Below are positions 16,714 to 25,642 of a DNA stretch of 39,139 bases, piece by piece; the stretch's first letter is position 1; each line of letters begins with the position of its first letter. The position numbers and the translations under genes were made by a program. The DNA is from Porphyromonadaceae bacterium (lineage in GTDB: Bacteria; Bacteroidota; Bacteroidia; Bacteroidales; Paludibacteraceae). The stretch spans positions 1 through 39,139 of the forward strand of contig JAAYIT010000182.1 in assembly GCA_012523295.1 (NCBI GenBank), read 5' to 3'. Below the pieces are notes generated by a model. The model did not search any database and had not been told where the DNA came from. It saw only the letters and a list, made by a program, of their open reading frames with translations.

Positions 16714-17721
16714 TTAATATCCCGATTTTCCCAACATCTCCTGATAATCGTTCATTTGCATTAGTTCCGGAAGGGTTATATTTTTATTCTTATTCATAAA
16801 TTTTTCTACTATTCGAAATCCAATCCATTCTCCTAATCTTCCGGGTGATTCTTGTGAAATTGAGGCTGTGAAAGGTGCTTCCTGCATGTATTTTCGGATT
16901 AAATGCTGATCGGAAGAGAACAAATCCTTCTGTCCGACAATCGATTTCCAAATTTCTTTTTCGTGTATTTCAGCCCATTGCCACTGCGAGACAGTATAAC
17001 CGATTATTTCGTTATGATTTCGTTCCGGCAAAAAAACTGAAAGCAAATACAATCCTTTGCCGCGATATAACATATTGTCAATCAATCGATTTTGCTTACT
17101 GTCGAATCTAAAGTTACTAAATAATATAGCCGAAATAATATCGACAGGAAGTCGCTCAGTTTCCATGTTTTGGAGCATGTAATCATATACGAAATCCTTA
17201 TACGGCTCAAAGTCCGCTCCAAGATAAAAGTCTGTTCCAACACCAAAAACAGATCGATCCTGACTCATTAGCATAGGTACACTCAATCCTGAAACATAGA
17301 AATAGAGGTCAGGCAGCACCAAGTTTGGGAAATAATGCCGAATGTAAGTAAACGCATCGGAAATTTCATTCTCTACAGAAGTAATATCCGAGTGTTTTTC
17401 CAAAACTTTTTGATTGATATCATTTACAAGCGGATAATTCAAAAAATCACTAAACAGATCTCCTATCGAATCCTTGTTTGTTATTTCAGAATTGGTCAGA
17501 TTTTCGATGAATAAAGGCAAAAACGTTGGATATTTTTGGAGCAATACTTCTACCGATTCAGCTAACTTTATCGTATCCAACTGAATCAAATCTATGTCAA
17601 AACGATTGATTTTCACCTCTACCCTATTTTTATCGGTATTAATTTGAAAACGATTTTTCTTACTGCAGGAAACAAGCAGAAAAGCCGAAATCAAAAATAA
17701 TATGGTGATATTGATTTTCAT
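16714..17721 (-). CDS. gldB: GldB-like lipoprotein
   Basis: The product is 335 aa. The lipoprotein signal ends LLVSC (cysteine 19). The body starts with VEVKINRFDIDLIQLDT, contains LPDLYFYVSG, GVGTDFYLG and PVDIISAILFSNFRF, and ends LPELMQMNDYQEMLGKSGY. This order is what I remember for GldB, a lipoprotein required for gliding in Flavobacterium and conserved in non-gliding Bacteroidota. It would sit in the cell envelope on the periplasmic side. No other gld gene is nearby. Alternative: a member of the related DUF2268-like protease-shaped family; I see no HExxH. Confidence 0.75.
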   Translation of the reverse strand: MKINITILFLISAFLLVSCSKKNRFQINTDKNRVEVKINRFDIDLIQLDTIKLAESVEVLLQKYPTFLPLFIENLTNSEITNKDSIGDLFSDFLNYPLVNDINQKVLEKHSDITSVENEISDAFTYIRHYFPNLVLPDLYFYVSGLSVPMLMSQDRSVFGVGTDFYLGADFEPYKDFVYDYMLQNMETERLPVDIISAILFSNFRFDSKQNRLIDNMLYRGKGLYLLSVFLPERNHNEIIGYTVSQWQWAEIHEKEIWKSIVGQKDLFSSDQHLIRKYMQEAPFTASISQESPGRLGEWIGFRIVEKFMNKNKNITLPELMQMNDYQEMLGKSGY

Positions 17722-17818
17722 TTTTTAATTCTACAAAAATAGCAAATTTAACGGAAGTTTCAATTGATAAAACGGTGATCGCTGCGCTTCATTCCTAAAA
17801 TTCACATTTTTTAAAATG

Positions 17819-17854
17819 AAAAGAGAGGATTCTCTTCTGAGAACACTCTCTTTT
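17819..17854 (-). terminator. Terminator of the SRP RNA-tRNA-Thr transcript
   Basis: On the minus strand AAAAGAGAG and CTCTCTTTT pair around an inner hairpin (TTCTC/GAGAA), 10 nt after the tRNA. Confidence 0.8.
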
Positions 17855-17863
17855 ATTGCTTTT

Positions 17864-17940
17864 TGGAGCCTCTTGTCGGATTCGAACCAACGACCCCGAG
17901 ATTACAAATCACGTGCTCTGGCCAACTGAGCTAAAGAGGC
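17864..17940 (-). tRNA. tRNA-Thr (anticodon UGU)
   Basis: The minus strand folds as acceptor GCCTCTT/AAGAGGC, D arm GCTC/GAGC, anticodon loop TTTGTAA (UGU, reads ACA) and T arm GTTGG-TTCGAAT-CCGAC. The anticodon stem CGTGA/TCTCG has one U-U mismatch. Discriminator T and CCA are encoded. It lies 4 nt after the SRP RNA end on the same strand. Confidence 0.95.
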
Positions 17941-17944
17941 AAGT

Positions 17945-18041
17945 GGGTAAGCTTACCACATCGCACCGCTACGACCTTCTACCCTTGCTGCGGTCAAGCC
18001 CTGGGGGAGTTCGAAGGGAGCTGGTCGTGTAGGACTTACCC
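17945..18041 (-). ncRNA. ffs: Signal recognition particle RNA, small bacterial type
   Basis: The minus strand is a ~97-nt hairpin: GGGTAAG closes with CTTACCC, ACGACC pairs with GGTCGT, and the apical part reads CTCCCCCAGGGCTTGACCGC then AGCAAGGGT, the conserved Ffh-binding region. It forms the SRP with Ffh for membrane protein targeting. A consensus promoter lies directly upstream and tRNA-Thr directly downstream. Confidence 0.9.
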
Positions 18042-18046
18042 GGGCA

Positions 18047-18077
18047 CAAAAGTAGTACATTTTGGTGAATTGGCAAA
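18047..18077 (-). promoter_or_regulatory. Promoter of the SRP RNA gene (Bacteroidota consensus)
   Basis: On the minus strand TTTG, a 19-bp spacer and TACTTTTG match -33 and -7. The -7 box ends 5-6 nt before the mature RNA start. Confidence 0.85.
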
Positions 18078-18159
18078 ATTTTGAATTTTCTTTTTTCTGA
18101 ATTGTATTTAATTTAGTCTAATTCAGTAAGATTCTCTACAGCGTATTCACTAAAAAAAA

Positions 18160-18756
18160 TCAGCACCCGCACCCACAGCCGCCATCTTCACAACCACCGC
18201 CATTGTCACCGCAACCACAGCCGCCTTTATTTCCATTGTCACTGCAGCCACAACCGCCTCCACAGCCACCGCCAAACAACGCGTTAAGCTCATCTTCAGT
18301 AGCTTCACGAACTTCAAGTATTTTTCCTTTGAAGTGAAGATTTTCTCCGGCCAAAGGATGATTCAGATCAACAGTAACATGAGAATCAGTAACTTTCACT
18401 ACTTGCGCTTGTAATCTATTGCCATCGCTATCCATTAATGGAACGATGTTACCTTCGAAAATCATTTCTTCATCTAATTTTCCGTCAATTTCAAAGACAG
18501 CACGCTCCAACTCGATAACTGATTCATCATTATACGGACCATATGCATCTTCATTGGCAATTTTGAATTCAAAATTTTCACCAACTTTTAAGCCTTCTAA
18601 GTTTTTTTCAAAACTCGGAAGCATCATCCCTACACCAAAAATAAAATTTAACGGCTGCTCGCGAGTTGCTTTTTCCATTAACTCCAATTCACCATTTTCA
18701 CCATCTACGAACAATTCGTATTCAGCGTTTACCACAGAATTATTAGTAATTTTCAT
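18160..18756 (-). CDS. slyD: FKBP-type peptidyl-prolyl isomerase, SlyD-like, with Cys-Gly tail
   Basis: The product is 198 aa. Residues ~1-160 are an FKBP domain with an inserted IF (chaperone) domain: LNFIFGVGMMLPSFEKNLEGL, ANEDAYGPYNDES, VDLNHPLAGENLHFKG. From ~162 the tail is almost only Gly and Cys, with nine cysteines (GGGC, GCGC and similar) plus Asp, Glu and Asn. E. coli SlyD has a His-rich nickel-binding tail; this tail has no His, so soft metals such as Zn, Cu or Ni by thiolates would be expected. Roles: prolyl isomerase, chaperone and probably metal store. There is no signal peptide, so it is cytosolic. Confidence 0.9.
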   Translation of the reverse strand: MKITNNSVVNAEYELFVDGENGELELMEKATREQPLNFIFGVGMMLPSFEKNLEGLKVGENFEFKIANEDAYGPYNDESVIELERAVFEIDGKLDEEMIFEGNIVPLMDSDGNRLQAQVVKVTDSHVTVDLNHPLAGENLHFKGKILEVREATEDELNALFGGGCGGGCGCSDNGNKGGCGCGDNGGGCEDGGCGCGC

Positions 18757-18886
18757 TTTAATTTAATTTACGATTTTAGTTTGACGATTTATGATTAGTA
18801 AATCGATTGTTTATTTGATGTTTTTTATTTGTATGATTAGCGGGCATACCGCTATTTTTTTATAAGTCACGAAATAGAATTCTATA

Positions 18887-21703
18887 TCAATACCAAGTTA
18901 CCCGATTTATAGAGCCGCGGTTTCCTTGTTTTTCCCATTTCAAGTCAGAAAGCATACTCGAATTTACCCCTATTCTGAAATTGTAAGTTTTATAGGGACC
19001 AAAGGGTACAAAATTGCCCGTCAGGGTCCAACAATGCAGATTTCTGGTCACATTGAAACTGGTATAAGTAAATTGTTTCGCTTCAAAATCGTATGAGGTC
19101 GTCCCGCTAATTTGCCATCCGGGTGTCAACTGTAAATTACCTGAAAAATTCAGGTTGTGCGTAAACCGGCGGTTATACTCCAATTTTTTCGGATCAAAAG
19201 TGGGCGCATCGCCATACCTGACCGAATAGTTAACAGAAAGGCTCCAAGGTATTGATATTTTTTCATAACCATCATCATCTGTTTCATTTTTCTCAAGTTG
19301 CTTATTGGTGCCCTGATTCTGCACGTTCAGGCTGTTATTCTGGTTCGGATTATTGGGATCATCTTCAAACACGCTGCTTTCAGCCAAATCAGCGTCATCT
19401 CCTTCTGCACCCTCATCACTCGTTTTATCTTTTCGCTTGAAAGTAGCATTGTTAAATGTATATCCCCACGACATGCTTGTTCCTAAAAATCGCGGAAATT
19501 TACCATGATTCCAACGAAGTTTATTTACCCTTCGCAGTGATTTTCCATCAGGACTCAATGCATTCATATACGGATCAAAAGCTCCACTGAGACTCAGCGT
19601 GTATGATTTTCCCAATTTTATCCTCAGTGTGGAGCTGAAATTTGACCATTTCATCGAATCCGCAATGAAATTATATCCGCTACTCAATGAAAACTGATCT
19701 ATCAGACTGACAATTTTTGTCGGTTTTGTACCGGTCGTATCTTTGTCATTTCTGAGTTTCATTTCTAAGTTATTATTCAACGTAAAAAAAACATTCCCTG
19801 ATTTTCCACGTCCCGGAGCGCCATACATTGAACCTTCGTATCTTGAATAATGAACTTCTTCCGAAATCATTCGCATTGGATCTTTCGGATCCACAAATTC
19901 CCGTATGTAAGAATCCCAGTATCCCCATTTCGGATCACCAAAATCGGGTGTGTAACCATAACCTACGCTTGGTTCTAACTTGTGACGAATCGCCTGAATT
20001 TTATCTCCAAACAATTTTCGACTTGGGATATACATGCCGTACAAAGTAGTATTGGCAGAAACGCTCATATTAAAGTCATAAACCCGCTTAAATCCTCTGT
20101 GTTTCGTCACGTCAACTTCTCTGTTTTCGCTGTCCCATTCTTTTGTAATCGAACTTAGATACCACCGTTCACGATAATTAAAAGAAGGAGATATTGTAAT
20201 GTAATTCAACAAATTAAAAGAAGCTGAAAGTGGGATATTATGTTGCATCCCGTTTCTCCAGTCGTCTGCCAATGAAGATTGAAGAATCTTATTTTCTTTT
20301 GCCGTTATGCTGTTCGAAATCGTTCCCGAGTATGACATCGATATTTTCTCATACCACTGTTCGTTCCCTACCCTGTTTTTTCTTTTCAAGGGATATATCC
20401 GGCTCATCGAAATCGCCACGTTCGGCAAAGTAATGCTGATTGTAGAGTCACGTGTCCGCTGATCAATCCCAAAATTCGCTGTAAATGAGAGTGGATTGTT
20501 CGGAAATCGTTGAGAAAACGCTATCGACGAACTTTTCGTATTCTCAGCATTCACAGACGTATAATAGCTGTTGATATTACTTCGATTATAGCCACTTGTA
20601 GAAAAATTCACACTCGCAGAAAATGTTCGGTATGGATTCACTTTAGGATCTTGTGAATGCGACCACCTGATACTCAGATTTTTTGCTTTATTGTAATCCG
20701 GCATATCTTTTTCACCTGTCACATCTTCACGATACGAAACACTAATGCCGCCTCTGAATTTATATCTTTTTAAGTAGTTAGAAATCAAGTTAACGCCCCA
20801 GGTTCCTTTCGTATAAATATCGCCTTTTAGGCTTAAATCGACATAATCATTTATCGCGAAATAATATCCGCCATTTACCAATCCATATCCTCGAGTCAGT
20901 TCCGTTTCGATTGAAGGCATTTCGAGACCGCTCGAATAACTTGTATTGAACGGGAAAAACCCAAATGGAAGCGCCAAAGGCAACGGAATATCCAACAAAA
21001 CCAAATTCGCCGGCCCAAAAACCACGTATTCGCCGGGTTTTATTTTCCCTCGAGAAAGATCAAGGTAAAAATGCGGATGATCGTGCAAATCACAGGTTGT
21101 GTATTTTCCGTCAGCAAGATGAATTTCTTCGTTATTAACAATTTTTGTTTTGTCACTGATAATATATCCCTCTCCCTGCTGCGTAACAGCTTGTTTTACA
21201 AACCCTTTCTTCGTCCTGAAATTATAAGTCATCTCATTGGAAGTATATTCCGATTCGCCATCTTTGAAGATTGGTTTTCCTACCAAGACTCCGGTACTGT
21301 CCCTCGTGGAATGCGCATATATCATTGCACTATCCATTTTTATTCTCACATAACTAGCCTGAGATAAATCCAACTCTTTGTATTTTACCTCTGTATTTCC
21401 GTATAAAAACCCTGTTCCATCACCTGTAAGCACGATTGAATCGGATGCGGTATAATTGATTTCAGCATCAAATTCGCTTTCACTCCGTTTTGGAGCGAGT
21501 TTTGTTGTGTCATTGCCAAGATTTACCGATAGAGTATCATTCGGGAGTTTCGGTATGGTTGAATCATTCACCAGCGCAGAATCTACAGAAACAGGCATAT
21601 TATTGACTTGCTGGCCGTTTGCTTGAATGGCAAATGTACAGTATATCAACAACAGAGAAAATAAAAAGTTTATATTGAGTCTCAACCTATTTGAATATCG
21701 CAT
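18887..21703 (-). CDS. lptD: LptD-like LPS assembly outer-membrane protein
   Basis: The product is 938 aa. A signal peptide (to about residue 30, ending IQANG) is followed by an OstA/LptA-like domain (residues ~85-200, VLTGDGTGFLYGNTEVKY, YTSNEMTYNFRTKKG). The rest, from about residue 235 on, is a large beta-barrel of alternating aromatic strands, ending in RGSINRVTWY with a C-terminal Tyr as in outer-membrane proteins. A disordered acidic loop (~745-790, DDPNNPNQNNS) interrupts the barrel region. It inserts lipopolysaccharide into the outer leaflet with LptE. It is divergent from an N-acetylmuramoyl-L-alanine amidase gene, an arrangement I recall in Bacteroidales. Confidence 0.85.
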   Translation of the reverse strand: MRYSNRLRLNINFLFSLLLIYCTFAIQANGQQVNNMPVSVDSALVNDSTIPKLPNDTLSVNLGNDTTKLAPKRSESEFDAEINYTASDSIVLTGDGTGFLYGNTEVKYKELDLSQASYVRIKMDSAMIYAHSTRDSTGVLVGKPIFKDGESEYTSNEMTYNFRTKKGFVKQAVTQQGEGYIISDKTKIVNNEEIHLADGKYTTCDLHDHPHFYLDLSRGKIKPGEYVVFGPANLVLLDIPLPLALPFGFFPFNTSYSSGLEMPSIETELTRGYGLVNGGYYFAINDYVDLSLKGDIYTKGTWGVNLISNYLKRYKFRGGISVSYREDVTGEKDMPDYNKAKNLSIRWSHSQDPKVNPYRTFSASVNFSTSGYNRSNINSYYTSVNAENTKSSSIAFSQRFPNNPLSFTANFGIDQRTRDSTISITLPNVAISMSRIYPLKRKNRVGNEQWYEKISMSYSGTISNSITAKENKILQSSLADDWRNGMQHNIPLSASFNLLNYITISPSFNYRERWYLSSITKEWDSENREVDVTKHRGFKRVYDFNMSVSANTTLYGMYIPSRKLFGDKIQAIRHKLEPSVGYGYTPDFGDPKWGYWDSYIREFVDPKDPMRMISEEVHYSRYEGSMYGAPGRGKSGNVFFTLNNNLEMKLRNDKDTTGTKPTKIVSLIDQFSLSSGYNFIADSMKWSNFSSTLRIKLGKSYTLSLSGAFDPYMNALSPDGKSLRRVNKLRWNHGKFPRFLGTSMSWGYTFNNATFKRKDKTSDEGAEGDDADLAESSVFEDDPNNPNQNNSLNVQNQGTNKQLEKNETDDDGYEKISIPWSLSVNYSVRYGDAPTFDPKKLEYNRRFTHNLNFSGNLQLTPGWQISGTTSYDFEAKQFTYTSFNVTRNLHCWTLTGNFVPFGPYKTYNFRIGVNSSMLSDLKWEKQGNRGSINRVTWY

Positions 21704-22040
21704 TATGATATTACTCCCAACTTAAAAAGGGAGTGCAAATTTAAGCAAAAATTAGCTCTGAAAATTACTTTGATCGCAAATTTATAAATTATTTGAAATT
21801 TTACAATTTATTAAATGGGGATTAATTCTTTTTAATTTGTAATTTTGCAGATTATGTTACAGTGCTTTTTTATTATGGAGTAAAGAGATGAAAAACAAGC
21901 TTGACTTATATGCTGAATAACTACTCCTATAAATGAATCGCACTACAATCTGTCTTGGTATAAGTATAATCTATATTGAAAAGTGAAATTTTAACATCAG
22001 ACACATCGCATTATTTGAGATAGTGGTTAATTTTCTTACA
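21704..22040. other. Divergent promoter region of lptD and the amidase
   Basis: AT-rich, no gene. A -7-like TAATTTTG on the plus strand at 21840-21847 could serve the amidase, leaving a leader of about 185 nt; no TTTG is at the right distance. A weak GGAGTA/TACTCC pair lies inside that leader. I see no second conserved element. Confidence 0.4.
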
Positions 22041-23135
22041 ATGAAAATATTTACAAAACACACGCTTTTATTCGTATTCGCACTTTTTCTATCAGCAAGT
22101 TTTGCCGCGGGACAAAAGCCTTTTACCGTAGTATTAGATGCCGGTCATGGAGGACATGACTCCGGTGCAGTAGGGAAATATTCAAAAGAAAAAAACATAA
22201 ATTTAGCTGTAGTGCTCAAACTTGGCGCTTTAATTAATGCTAAATATCCCGATGTGAAAGTGGTTTACACACGAAAAACAGATGTTTTCATTCCGTTACA
22301 ACGTCGTGCTGATATTGCAAACGAAAATCATGCCGACATATTTTTCAGTATTCACACCAATGCTATCAGATCGTCAGCCACCTATGGCACTGAAACCTTT
22401 TTACTCGGTCTTGCCAAGTCAAAATCAAATCTTGAAGTGGCTATGAAAGAAAACTCGGTGATGATGTTAGAAGATGACTACAAGACAAAATATCAAGGAT
22501 TCGATCCAAATTCGATTGATTCGTACATAATGTTTGAATATATGCAGGACAGGTATTTGGACAACAGTCTCCGATTGGCTACACTGATAGAGGATCAGTT
22601 TAAAAAAGCGAAAAGATACAGTCGCGGAGTAAAGCAAGCCGGATTTTGGGTGTTACACAAATCGGCGTGCCCCAGCGTACTGGTCGAACTGGGATTTATT
22701 ACGAATGCGAACGAAGAACGATATTTAAATTCGAATGAAGGGAGGAATCAACTTGCAAACGCGATATTCAAAGCATTCGAAACGTATAAGCGCGAGCACG
22801 ACCGCAAATCGGGAATAAGCATCGTTCCGGCTGAACCGAATGTAAAAGAACAGGATATCGCAAAAAACGAGGTGATTTTTAAGATTCAACTGTTTGCGCT
22901 TGAGCGAGTTCTACAAACAAATCATTCGGCATTCAAAGGATTAAAAGATGTAACCTATTACCGAGAAGGCGGGTTTTACAAATACACGTACGGTGAATCG
23001 ACCTCTTTTGATGAGATTGAACAGACACGAAAAACCATCGAAAGCAAGTTCCCGGGAGCTTACATTATTGCTTTTAGAGGCGACAAAAAAATCCTGATAG
23101 GCGAGGCGATAGAATTGAACAAAAAGAATCCTTAG
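22041..23135 (+). CDS. N-acetylmuramoyl-L-alanine amidase (Amidase_3) with SPOR-like C-terminus
   Basis: The product is 364 aa from ATG 22041; six codons upstream lie outside the signal peptide (MKIFTKHTLLFVFALFLSASFAAG) and are rejected as start. The Amidase_3 domain has the zinc ligands in VVLDAGHGGHDSG, EKNINLAV and FSIHTNA, and the catalytic Glu in VLVELGFITN. It cleaves the bond between MurNAc and L-Ala of peptidoglycan in the periplasm, for cell separation. The C-terminal ~90 residues (FKIQLFALER, YKYTYGESTSFDE, KFPGAYIIAF) look like a SPOR domain, which binds denuded glycan at the septum. A terminator-like hairpin ATCTGATGA/TTATCAGAT with a long T-rich loop follows. Confidence 0.9.
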   Translation: MKIFTKHTLLFVFALFLSASFAAGQKPFTVVLDAGHGGHDSGAVGKYSKEKNINLAVVLKLGALINAKYPDVKVVYTRKTDVFIPLQRRADIANENHADIFFSIHTNAIRSSATYGTETFLLGLAKSKSNLEVAMKENSVMMLEDDYKTKYQGFDPNSIDSYIMFEYMQDRYLDNSLRLATLIEDQFKKAKRYSRGVKQAGFWVLHKSACPSVLVELGFITNANEERYLNSNEGRNQLANAIFKAFETYKREHDRKSGISIVPAEPNVKEQDIAKNEVIFKIQLFALERVLQTNHSAFKGLKDVTYYREGGFYKYTYGESTSFDEIEQTRKTIESKFPGAYIIAFRGDKKILIGEAIELNKKNP

Positions 23136-23220
23136 ACATTCTGCGGCTTTGATCAATCTCAATTTTAATCTGATGATTTTTTAATTTTTTTATTATCAGA
23201 TGGCTTTTGCCTCCCGACAG

Positions 23221-23298
23221 CTCGCAGGGTTGGTAGTTTTTTTCAACTACATGAAGGGTTACCGTCAAATGCCGGACACAGCCCAACCACTGCACGAG
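23221..23298. ncRNA. Candidate structured RNA upstream of dnaA
   Basis: A closing helix can form from CTCGCAG (23221) with CTGCACGAG (23290; CA bulge), continuing GTTGG (23229) with CCAAC (23283). Inside it GTAGTT/AACTAC (23233-23250) is a perfect hairpin and GTC/GAC and GGG/CCC pairs are possible. The strand of transcription is unclear. I do not recognise the family. Confidence 0.4.
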
Positions 23299-23377
23299 AC
23301 ATTCCCTTTTTTATTTCCATCGGTTGGCGGATTACGTGTCAGTTTCACATTAAAAATTATGATTATCCGTTTTTGTT

Positions 23378-23410
23378 CCCAATCTTAAATAATGTTGTTT
23401 TTAGATTGGG
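23378..23410. other. Hairpin CCCAATCT/AGATTGGG
   Basis: A perfect 8-bp stem with a 17-nt T-rich loop, about 580 nt before dnaA. It is not followed by a T run on the plus strand, so it is not an obvious terminator. Confidence 0.5.
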
Positions 23411-23992
23411 ACTAACCGCTTAAAGTTGGGTTGTCCCGTTGTTTAGCGACGTAAATATGGAACATTTCCGAATATCGAGATGGTTGCGGTGCAACAATTC
23501 AAAATTGCAACAAATAGGAATGATTGCGGATAATGATATCAATATTTTATATCTCGGCGCACATAAAAAAAATCACTTATTCAATAGTTTCGACCTTCCC
23601 TACTATTTAGAATGATTAAAAATAGGAAGTGTTTTGAAATATTTTTTTAATACAATTGAAACATTTGTAAATTAAGGAGATTAGGTGAATTCTTGGAAAA
23701 TAATGTATTTTTAACATCAAATTGTTAATCCACTTATAATCAACCTCATTAGAGTTTTCAAAAGCACAATCAACCTGATAATCAATTGATTAAACCTGCC
23801 CATTGAGAATCAATCAATTACAGCAAAAAATGAATTGTAAAAAAAATCGCATTTTTTTATTTGAAAAAAAAATGAGAATTTTGTAGAGCAGAAAAAGTCC
23901 AATCAAATAGGACATTATTCAAGTCTGAATATGTTTTTATTTTAAGCTCGGCTCATACAGGTCGAGTTTTTTATCCAAAATTATCTCTAACT

Positions 23993-25390
23993 ATGATGAA
24001 TAACTACGAGCAGTTGTGGGGAAGTTGTTTGAACATTATTAAGGACAACATTAACGAAGCGTCCTTTAATACGTGGTTTGCACCAATTGTACCTATTAAA
24101 TTTGAAAATAAAATTTTTGTACTTCAAGTCCCGAGTCAGTTTTTTGTGGAATACATTGAAGAGAAGTACATTGATTTACTTCGAATGACACTGACTCGAG
24201 TTGCAGGGAACGGTACAAAGTTGGAGTACCGTGTATTGATAGATAAAAACACCGGAAAAGGGACTCAGATCCCAAGTACAGCCGAACAAAAACCTCGTCA
24301 GTTTGGAAATCATACCGTAACCAACACAATAGTTTCACCTTATCAGACACTCCAACTCCCGGAGATAGATCCGCAATTGCGTCCATCTTACAATTTTGAC
24401 AGTTTGATTGAAGGCAAGAGCAACAAGCTGGCGCGTACAGCCGGAGTAAGTATCGCGAATAACCCGGGAAAAACGATTTTCAATCCACTTTTTGTATATG
24501 GAAAGTCAGGAGTTGGTAAAACACACCTAATCAACGCGATAGGTGTAATGACAAAGCAACTTTATCCTGAAAAACGGGTGCTTTATGTTTCCGCGAATAC
24601 ATTCCAAATTCAATATACCGATGCGGTAAGAAGCAATACGCAAAATGATTTTTTGAATTTCTATCAAACCATCGATGTGTTGCTCATGGATGATATTCAA
24701 GAGTTTTCAGGCAAAACAGGTACACAAAATACGTTTTTCCATATTTTCAACCACTTGCATCAAAGCGGCAAACAATTAGTACTTACCTCAGACCGTTCGC
24801 CACTTGAAATGGTGGGAATGGAACAACGACTACTCACCCGCTTCAAATGGGGGCTTTCCGCTGAAATCGAAAAACCGGATTTTGAATTAAAAAAATCCAT
24901 TCTTAACAATAAAATCTACAGGGATGGTTTAGAAATTCCGGAAAATGTGGTAGATTATATCGCTGAGAATGTGACGGATAACATTCGTGACTTAGAAGGA
25001 GTGTTAATTTCGCTGCTTGCGCACTCCACGCTCGCCAATATCCCGATTGATATTAAATTGGCTGAAAAAGTCATTGGCAGAATTGTGAACATCACCCCAA
25101 AAGTGATGACCGTAGAGCATATTCGAGATACGGTTTGCGAGTTTTACAACCTTTCGGTAGATGCGATTTCAACTCGTTCGAGAAAATTAGAAGTGGTTCA
25201 AGCACGTCAAATCGCCATGTACTTTTCAAAAATGCTGACAAAAAATTCCTTGTCAAGTATCGGACTGCATATCGGGAAGCGTGATCACGCTACTGTATTG
25301 CATGCCTGTAAAAAAGTAGAGGATTTGATAGAAACTGATAAACATTTCAGAAAAGATGTTGAAATGATTGAAGAGAGACTAAGAATATAA
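23993..25390 (+). CDS. dnaA: Chromosomal replication initiator protein DnaA
   Basis: The product is 465 aa. Domain I is residues 1-80 (LWGSCLNIIKDNINEASFNTWFAPI) and domain II a short linker. Domain III is AAA+ with Walker A GKSGVGKT at 170-177 and Walker B VLLMDDIQEF near 231-240; the arginine-rich EMVGMEQRLLTRFKWGL box follows. Domain IV ends in the DNA-binding signature SSIGLHIGKRDHATVLHACKKV. It binds DnaA boxes and opens the origin. The start could also be the second Met (23996). The gene has a long AT-rich upstream region, and a structured RNA candidate starts at its stop codon. dnaN, gyrB and rpmH are not adjacent. Confidence 0.97.
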   Translation: MMNNYEQLWGSCLNIIKDNINEASFNTWFAPIVPIKFENKIFVLQVPSQFFVEYIEEKYIDLLRMTLTRVAGNGTKLEYRVLIDKNTGKGTQIPSTAEQKPRQFGNHTVTNTIVSPYQTLQLPEIDPQLRPSYNFDSLIEGKSNKLARTAGVSIANNPGKTIFNPLFVYGKSGVGKTHLINAIGVMTKQLYPEKRVLYVSANTFQIQYTDAVRSNTQNDFLNFYQTIDVLLMDDIQEFSGKTGTQNTFFHIFNHLHQSGKQLVLTSDRSPLEMVGMEQRLLTRFKWGLSAEIEKPDFELKKSILNNKIYRDGLEIPENVVDYIAENVTDNIRDLEGVLISLLAHSTLANIPIDIKLAEKVIGRIVNITPKVMTVEHIRDTVCEFYNLSVDAISTRSRKLEVVQARQIAMYFSKMLTKNSLSSIGLHIGKRDHATVLHACKKVEDLIETDKHFRKDVEMIEERLRI

Positions 25391-25523
25391 GTAATTGCTT
25401 ACCCTGTCAGAAATCATCCGCCGTCTTGCTGCTGCCCTTTTCAGCCCAAAGACATACATTTCTCTCATCAATCGAACCGCACAAAAGACATTTTAGTCTG
25501 CAAAAATGGAGGTGAGCAGTTAC
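25391..25523 (+). ncRNA. Candidate structured RNA, copy A, downstream of dnaA
   Basis: GTAATTGCTTACC at the left end pairs along its full 13 nt with GGTGAGCAGTTAC at the right end (two G-U pairs). Positions 25404-25517 align without gaps to 34057-34170 (copy B). Conserved blocks are CTGT..A.AAATCA, TGCTGCCCTTT and GCAAA near the right end, while the middle is diverged. The closing stem is kept in copy B with different bases. The right strand (GGTGAG) can alternatively pair with an inner CTCATC. A 6S-like RNA or cis-regulatory RNA is possible; neither is proven. A hairpin plus T-run at 25551 could end it. Confidence 0.55.
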
Positions 25524-25550
25524 AACTTTTCACATAGAGCAACACGCTTC

Positions 25551-25583
25551 GGCGACTCGTAGCTGAGACGCCTAAAATTTTTT
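25551..25583 (+). terminator. Putative terminator after RNA copy A
   Basis: GGCGACTC and GAGACGCC form an 8-position stem (one A-A mismatch) with a 6-nt loop, followed by TAAAATTTTTT. Confidence 0.55.
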
Positions 25584-25642
25584 AACCAGTCCCTAAGTTA
25601 AAAATTCAATTTTAGCTTTTATTCAAAAATACAATAGCCTAT

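Larger units (their letters stand above)
23136..23992. other. 857-bp gene-free stretch upstream of dnaA
   Basis: The 62-aa ORF at 23200 overlaps the structured tract below and is not supported. The left half holds several strong hairpins (23165-23201, 23221-23298, 23378-23410). The right half, from 23580, is very AT-rich with repeated AATCAA strings and AATCAATTGATT. I find no cluster of TTATCCACA boxes; TTATCCAAA near 23970 is the best single match, so an origin here is possible but not supported. Confidence 0.55.

Noticed and set aside
23200-23388. 62-aa ORF upstream of dnaA
   Set aside because: It overlaps a tract of paired structure, and the peptide shows no domain or membrane pattern.
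23580-23992. Possible oriC next to dnaA
   Set aside because: AT-rich with AATCAA repeats, but no cluster of TTATCCACA boxes; only single near-matches (TTATCCAAA near 23970). GC skew would be needed.
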